Source: Rozella allomycis CSF55 | Lineage: Eukaryota > Rozellomycota | Direction of reading: 5' to 3' | NCBI GenBank assembly: GCA_000442015.1 | Contig: KE560937.1 | Location: 1-64,000 of the forward strand | DNA: 64,000 bases | In this document: positions 58,398 to 64,000 of the stretch, one piece after another | How positions within the stretch are numbered: position 1 is the first letter of the stretch | Layout of the letters: each line of letters begins with the position of its first letter | Made by a program: the position numbers and the translations under genes | The notes under the pieces: generated by a model | Seen by the model: only the letters and a program-made list of their open reading frames with translations | What the model was told of the DNA's origin: nothing | Databases searched by the model: none

Positions 58398-61300
58398 ATG
58401 AATTCAAAGATGAATGAAATCATCTACTTTATTGACAATAGGGGATCAAAATTGGAATTGGATAGAATACAGCGAGTATCAAGGCATTCGTCACAAAGGA
58501 TCTCTAGACATGATAGCTATAAACAGTTGAGGCGTAGAAGCATAAGTTTAGACTCTTACGAAAGAAAGCTTTTATATGATAAAGACAAGCAAAGAATTGA
58601 AGAAATCCGGAACTCAGCTTTGGCGGTAACTAACCCAGGTCCTGCAAGTCTTTGTCATGAACCTCAGCCGAATGCAGATCTGATAAATATGTTAGCTTTG
58701 AATAGTGCGAACAAATACAAACGAAAAAAGAGTTTTTCCCATGGTAGGTCACACAGAAGAAGCCAAAGCGCCTTAACTGGAACCAACAATCCACCTCCCA
58801 CCATATCAAATTATAGTATATTTAAGCCAATCGTGGTTGAAGAAGAAAGCTTAATAGAGCCAATACCCGAAAACCTTGAAAAATCTCATTTAACTCATAG
58901 TTCTACTTTCTCCACTATTGAAATCGTTGACACCGACAAAGAAGATTGTAAAAATTTTAGGAAACTTTCTAAAGTGCATGATACAGATGAATACAAGCAC
59001 AATAATGATTACGAAGGGACAAGTTTGTTGCCGCTCAGATTATTTTCATTGCGTAATGTCATCGCCATATCTAACATAATTATTAATTTTATTGCAATTT
59101 TTGTAATATCTCTGGTTGCATACTTTGCCTCTTTTGAGTCTACTAATTCTGCTGTGTCAATAATGGCACAATTAACAGTAAGAGATATAAAATTGAAGCT
59201 TGAAAATTCTTTGGCGAGTGCAGAACAATATAATATATTCACAGAAGACAACTTTAAGCTTAATTCTATCCCAATGAATGAGACTGATTCAGCATTGCGA
59301 CACTTGCTTTTTACTTTTTCACAGCATAAAGTTTCTGACATTGATCAAATTTACATAGTTTCTCCAGATAATTTATATAACGGAGTAGGTAGAATTAAAT
59401 CAAGAACAACAATTTCTCCGAATTTGGTAATCAAATTTATTAATTCCACGGACAAACCATTTCGCGAGCAATATATCATTAATGAACCATGCGGTGAAGA
59501 AAATTACTATTGCTCCAAAAGGACTCCCAGAACTTTTTTAAGCAATTCATCCTATATTGTTAATTCAAGGCCATACTTCAAAAAAGCAGTTCTTTCGAAA
59601 AAGCCAGGGTGGACGGATATATACTCCTTTGCATCTTTTGGAGTTCTGGGTTTTACTTCTGTTCGTCCAATATACGAAGACTTGGAGAAAAATCGTTTGC
59701 AATTCGTTGCTGCTGTAGACATCACACTATCATCCTTGTCACTATTTTTGCAAAACGTGACTAGATCAATATCTGAAAATCGTCCAAACAATGAGGGTTT
59801 ACTATTATGGATTATTGAACGCAAAACCGGATTTTTAGTTGCTACATCTGAACCCGGGTCAATAAAGTTGTACAATCGTCAGTTATCTGAGACTTCCGAT
59901 GTGATAAGGATCAGGGCTACAGATTCGGAAAATCAAGTTTTGAAGAGTGCGATGGAAAGTGTCTCACTGAATATGAAACAAGAATTTAAGGAACAAGACT
60001 CTATGAATGTGTATAGAAACGGTAGAAATTTAATAGTGGCAAGCAAATATTCTTCATTTTCTGATGATATTGATTGGGTTATAATAATGAATATTCCTAT
60101 CGAAATATTTCAGTACCAACTTAATCGAACTTATTTGACAAATATTCCTTTAGTGACCTCGATTGTGTTTCTTGCTTCCATCATGATGTCTGTTATTGTA
60201 ACAAGGTACATAGGGAAGCCCTTAAAAGCTATTACAGAACAAATGCTTCAAGTAGCGAATCTAGACTTTAATCTTGACTCCGATTCGCCCGAACCAGACG
60301 AAGAAAATCAAATAGATGAAATGCTCAAAATAACCATTGACGGTGTCACCAAGAATTATTCATTTAATGAATTAGAAGAAAAGGGGAAAAAGAAGGAAAA
60401 CTCGCAGGCCAAAGAAAAGCAAAAGAAGTCGCTAAAATTAAAAGAAGTTCGATACCTAGAATCGGCTATGTCGTCAATGACAAGCGCACTGAGGAGCTTT
60501 TCTAGATACGTTCCTGTTGACGTTGTCACTCTCTTGGTTCAGCTCAAACGGGAGGCTGTGCTAGGTGTTGATAACAATGACCTCACAGTAAGAATAATCA
60601 TTAACTTGAATAGATTATGTTTACCGATATCGCCAATTTCACGAGTATTACCGAAAAGATCTCTCCAAACCAATTGGTAGTTTTAATGGGGTAATCAATT
60701 GTATGCAACATCAGTTTAGCGAATACTTTTCTGAAATATCGGGCATAATCTTGGAAAGTCAAGGAATAGTAGACAAATATATCGGTGATGCAGTCATGGC
60801 ATTTTGGAACGCTCCCTTGTCTCTAGAAAACCATCCGGTAATCGCTTGCCACGCTGCCCTTCAATGTCAAAAACGCCTCCATGAACTTCAAAAACGTAAT
60901 TTAGTGTATTAATCAGAATTATAGGCTGGTTGAAACAGGGATTTCCCTTGATCGAAACGAGAATCGGGATAAATACTGGAAACGCTTTGGTGGGTAATTT
61001 TGGGGCACCTAATAGACTGAATTACACATGCATAGGCGATTCAGTAAACTTGGCCTCCAGATTGGAAGGATTAAATAAGCTATACGGAACAAAAATAATT
61101 ATCAGTGAGTTTACCTATGAAAGAGTTAGACCTTATTTTGTGTGCAGACCGCTTGATCGAGTAGCAGTCAAGGGTAAAACAAAAGCTGTCCTCGTGTATG
61201 AATTAATCGACTTTGTAGATAATATTTCAAGCTTCTCTGTAAAGCAATTAGGGATTTACAACTACGGGTTTAAACTATACCAAGATGGAAAATATGATTT

Positions 61301-61439
61301 GGCAAAAGAAGCTTTTGAAAAGTATTTAAAGTCATCAATTGAAGATACGGTTACTAAGCGCCATATTGAAAATTGCCAAAAAATGACCCAATCAATGTCA
61401 CAACCATGGGATAGAATTGTAGTTCTCGATACAAAGTAG
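58398..61439 (+). CDS. Membrane adenylate cyclase: Cache sensor, HAMP, class III cyclase
   Basis: 985 residues; introns are 60588-60613, 60691-60719 and 60896-60924. The N-terminal cytoplasmic region (about 230 residues) is Ser/Arg-rich. A first membrane segment near residue 230 is followed by a large extracellular dCache-like domain with RPYFKKAVLSKKPGWTDIY, a second membrane segment, a HAMP linker (IGKPLKAITEQMLQVANLDF) and a class III cyclase. Metal-binding Asp lie in MFTDIANFT and DKYIGDAVMAFW; transition-state residues are in SVNLASRLE. The Lys and Thr positions fit adenylate rather than guanylate cyclase. This layout is bacterial-like and differs from fungal Cyr1 (LRR, PP2C, cyclase). 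Confidence 0.88.
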
Positions 61440-61706
61440 TTAAAAGCTAATGGCCATGAAATTGAACATAACTGATTGCAAATTATTTTTTGTAAATAAA
61501 CTTTTTAGATTGTATTTTAAAGTAGTTTCGTGGCTTGAAATGAAATGAAATTTATTTAACGAGGGGATTCCGGTTACATCGATTTTGTAGCTGTAAGCTA
61601 CCATCGTGTAAACAAGACCATGGCAAGGGGTTAAGCTTGTCGTTTCCTTTGGGCCGTCTCGGTCGCGAAAAGAATTTCTTCCAGTCGCATTCGTGGCTAA
61701 GTCGTA
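61440..61706. other. Intergenic with a GC-richer patch
   Basis: 267 bases between the cyclase and the F-box/LRR-like gene. Part of it (about 61557-61690) is richer in G and C than its surroundings and contains a perfect short inverted repeat (gtagct, then gta, then agctac). An open minus-strand frame spans 61440-61763 and overlaps the next gene's start. Neither a gene nor an RNA can be assigned. Confidence 0.4.
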
Positions 61707-63098
61707 ATGAAAATCCCTTTCGAAATTCTCTACAAAATAATTCTTTCCACGAAAAGAAAACATCTAAGAAATGTAGCTTTATTAAATAGAACGATATTGG
61801 ATTTAGTCATTAAAAGATTAAATGATATACAATCAATTGTCGATCCTCTCCACTCTTGTAGTATAGTTGAAATAGAGACGCTTTCAAATATAAGAATACA
61901 TGCTTATGGTATTGAATTTAAGGAACTCGGTGATTACTTAATTGAGAGGATCAAAAATCTGAATCCTGGAATATCTGTTTCCATTCTCATGGCATCTCCT
62001 AGCGAAACAAAAGAATATGTAATGTTTTTAAAAAATAACGAACTTTCTCCAAGGATGTCGAAGATAAAATCTCTAGCGTTGGCAAATGTAAAAGAAAATT
62101 TCACGGTGGACAATCTGAATGATTTATTACGCCTTGGACTTGAGGAATTAATTTTATTGGAAAATTATTCAAATATATCAACACTTTTAAATTGTCAAGA
62201 AATTCATCGCCTTAAATCTCTATTTGCTGATGCGGACTCTGTTCTCCACTTAATGCGTCGAGGTCCAACATTGCCAGCAAATTTGAGACGCTTAGGAATT
62301 AAAATAGATACAAACGATACAATTGGTTCAATTAACAATGATACAATTTTTGATTTTTGCCTTTTTCCAAACTTGACATATTTAGATTTCTTTTGTGGCC
62401 ATGCAAGTGTCCTATTTAGTGCGCACAAATTCCCAAATCTTAAAACTTTGATTGTACATAATTCTATAGTGTGTAAACAAATTTTGCAAGATCATTACAA
62501 CATCGAATGTATCAAGCTTTACGATGTTCTTGCAACATTTATATCAGAATTCGTTTTTCCAGATACTCTCTTGGAGCTATCGCTTGTTGACTTTCAGTGT
62601 GCCAAACCAAAAATATTCGTGGACGCTATAATAAAATCAAACATTATATCACTTACAATGAATAATGTTGATGAATATATTCTGAATTATCTTAGTGAAA
62701 AGATAATGCTGAAAAGACTATCAAAACTGCGGCTTCATTTGAATTCTGAACAAGGATCGTTCTTAGTTGAATTTATATTAGATCCAATAATGCTGGAAAA
62801 TTTGGAAGAGTTGGTATTAGATTGTGAATCGATTAACCATTCAGATTTGAGAATCTTGACAGAAAAATTCGAGGGTGCGAAAAAATTAAAGTGCTTGAAA
62901 CTTTTAAGCATCCAATCTGGAATTGGGCGTCGAGGTGTAAATTACTGGAAGAAATGGCCTGTTATCCTTACTGAAACAACAAAAATTGTTTTGGAGGTTC
63001 GAGAAAAGGAAACAAGAAACCTAGCTTTGAGAGTCTTGTGCCCCCAGTATCAATTCAGGAGGGCACCTGGTTCCTATATTTTTGAATATCGTCGTTAA
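61707..63098 (+). CDS. F-box/leucine-rich-repeat-like protein
   Basis: 463 residues, intronless. It opens with an F-box-like helix pair (KIPFEILYKIILSTKRKHL), followed by irregular leucine-rich units (e.g. NLTYLDFFCG, FPNLKTLIVHNS, LEELVLDCESI). The pattern is that of lineage-specific F-box/LRR proteins. It would bring substrates to an SCF ligase if the F-box works, but the box is degenerate. I cannot name an orthologue. Absence of introns sets it apart from most neighbours. Confidence 0.7.
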   Translation: MKIPFEILYKIILSTKRKHLRNVALLNRTILDLVIKRLNDIQSIVDPLHSCSIVEIETLSNIRIHAYGIEFKELGDYLIERIKNLNPGISVSILMASPSETKEYVMFLKNNELSPRMSKIKSLALANVKENFTVDNLNDLLRLGLEELILLENYSNISTLLNCQEIHRLKSLFADADSVLHLMRRGPTLPANLRRLGIKIDTNDTIGSINNDTIFDFCLFPNLTYLDFFCGHASVLFSAHKFPNLKTLIVHNSIVCKQILQDHYNIECIKLYDVLATFISEFVFPDTLLELSLVDFQCAKPKIFVDAIIKSNIISLTMNNVDEYILNYLSEKIMLKRLSKLRLHLNSEQGSFLVEFILDPIMLENLEELVLDCESINHSDLRILTEKFEGAKKLKCLKLLSIQSGIGRRGVNYWKKWPVILTETTKIVLEVREKETRNLALRVLCPQYQFRRAPGSYIFEYRR

Positions 63099-63191
63099 TC
63101 TGACAGAAAACTTAAAAATGAAAATTGAATGTCCCAATTACTTTGAATTAATAAATCAAAGGAATTTTATATTTTATATTTCAAAAACTTT

Positions 63192-64000
63192 TTATTCATT
63201 GAGTTGACAGAGCAATGCAACGCCCCTGGAGATCCAATATTCCGAAGGCTTGTCAGAATTGAGAAATGCCGCTAGAACATAATTTGTAGATTGACCTGAA
63301 ATAAACATGAAATAATTTCAATACCAGTAGTTGACAAGGTGCCCGCTCTAGCAGATGTCTTGTACAGAGGACATTCATATAATTTTGAGTTTGGCGTGTA
63401 CTGGGGTGTTGGAATAAACTTTATGACGGGCATTGGACAGTACATTTGCATTGGCAGTGAATCTTGCAACAATTTCTTTTCGTTATCCCAACGAGCACCT
63501 TCGAGGTAGAGCCCATGCACAAGAGTTCCATCGTCATCGATATCCAAATCTGAAATTTCGTTTGCATCTTTTGATAGAACGGAAAATGAGAATGATAATT
63601 CGTCAATAGCAATTTTGTTTTTTCTTGCATAATTTTGAAGAATTCCCGTAAGAAAGCCTTTTATTAAGAAATCATGTTATTACCTTGAGGATAAAAGAAG
63701 CCAGAAAGCCAAAATGATTTGGGCTGCCCCTTTTCAATCCAATCAGCCATGAATTGAACTCTTTTCTGTAAATCTTTGAACCAAGATGCCAAAGGCTTTA
63801 ATGACGGGTAAGCAGCGTTTGACCAGATGAGCGGCACTTGATTGTTTAATAGACTGTAAAAGACCAAATCAAGTTCAGACGACATGACCACGAGCCCTTT
63901 GACTGCTTTTATTAAATTCTCCAAAGACGCGACGATAATTTGAAGTAGTTTATTAAAACGATGTGATTCATGAATAAGAACGGTCAATAAACAATTTTCT
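63192..64000 (-). CDS. Axonemal dynein heavy chain, C-terminal end (partial)
   Basis: The 5' part lies beyond the window. About 250 C-terminal residues are visible: a helix with [19 protein letters not shown], then [37 protein letters not shown], then [37 protein letters not shown] and a final [11 protein letters not shown]. This is the conserved tail of axonemal (DNAH) motors, with the extra C-terminal domain that yeast dynein lacks. It drives flagellar beating. Introns are 63658-63683 (26 nt) and 63296-63324 (29 nt). AATAAA overlaps the stop. Confidence 0.95.

Noticed and set aside
60660-60725. Apparent break in the cyclase catalytic domain
   Set aside because: An intron ending at the second AG (60691-60719, 29 nt) restores the conserved EYFSEISGIIL segment. 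The nearer AG gives a wrong frame.
61440-61763. Minus-strand protein of 107 codons
   Set aside because: It overlaps the start of a convincing gene on the other strand and lacks any recognisable motif, so it is mentioned only with the GC-rich patch.

Overview
This is eukaryotic nuclear DNA: AT-rich, gene-dense and full of spliceosomal introns. It carries genes for a motile flagellum (axonemal dynein heavy chain, an LRRC23-type radial-spoke protein, a SHIPPO-repeat protein, a TALPID3-like coiled-coil protein) beside genes typical of fungi and their sisters (Exo84, a septin, Mdm10, Yar1, a GATA factor, Far11/STRIP, PDAT, Ubp6). That mix suggests a zoosporic early-diverging fungal relative such as Rozella, an aphelid or a chytrid. 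Rozella-like is my best guess, from gene content only.

Layout. 1-7650 is a transposon graveyard. It holds a broken LTR element with Ty3/gypsy-type gag, protease, RT and RNase H joined to a Ty1/copia-type integrase; degenerate hAT transposase pieces in duplicated blocks separated by single Ns; a second gag fragment; and a foldback repeat. From 7704 to the end there are about 38 host genes on both strands, usually separated by less than 250 bases: F-box/WD40, PTEN, AlkB-like, GATA factor, LRRC23, PP6 regulatory subunit (SAPS), BCCIP/Bcp1, MARCH5-like, Exo84, septin, a CREST-type membrane protein, PRMT1, a coiled-coil protein, XMAP215/Stu2, two divergent secreted proteins (one a lipase), Cgi121, a methyltransferase, a TBC Rab-GAP, mitochondrial TyrRS, Far11/STRIP, PDAT, SHIPPO protein, class C GPCR, Ubc4-type E2, TALPID3-like protein, a BAR protein, P1-type nuclease, Ubp6/USP14, CCDC137-like, PSMG3-like, Mdm10, Yar1, a Cache-HAMP-cyclase, an F-box/LRR-like protein and an axonemal dynein tail.

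I resolved exon structures by hand. About 130 introns in 33 genes are nearly all 25-31 nt long, and in every multi-exon gene where I summed the exon lengths the total is a multiple of three. The most unusual signal is that six of these introns, in six unrelated genes, have a normal GT donor and normal length but end in TG (five TTG, one CTG) instead of AG. Splicing there restores a conserved protein segment; AG acceptors further on would shift the frame or delete that segment. This suggests a spliceosome that tolerates TG acceptors. I could run no searches or RNA comparisons, so family calls rest on recognised motifs and residue patterns.
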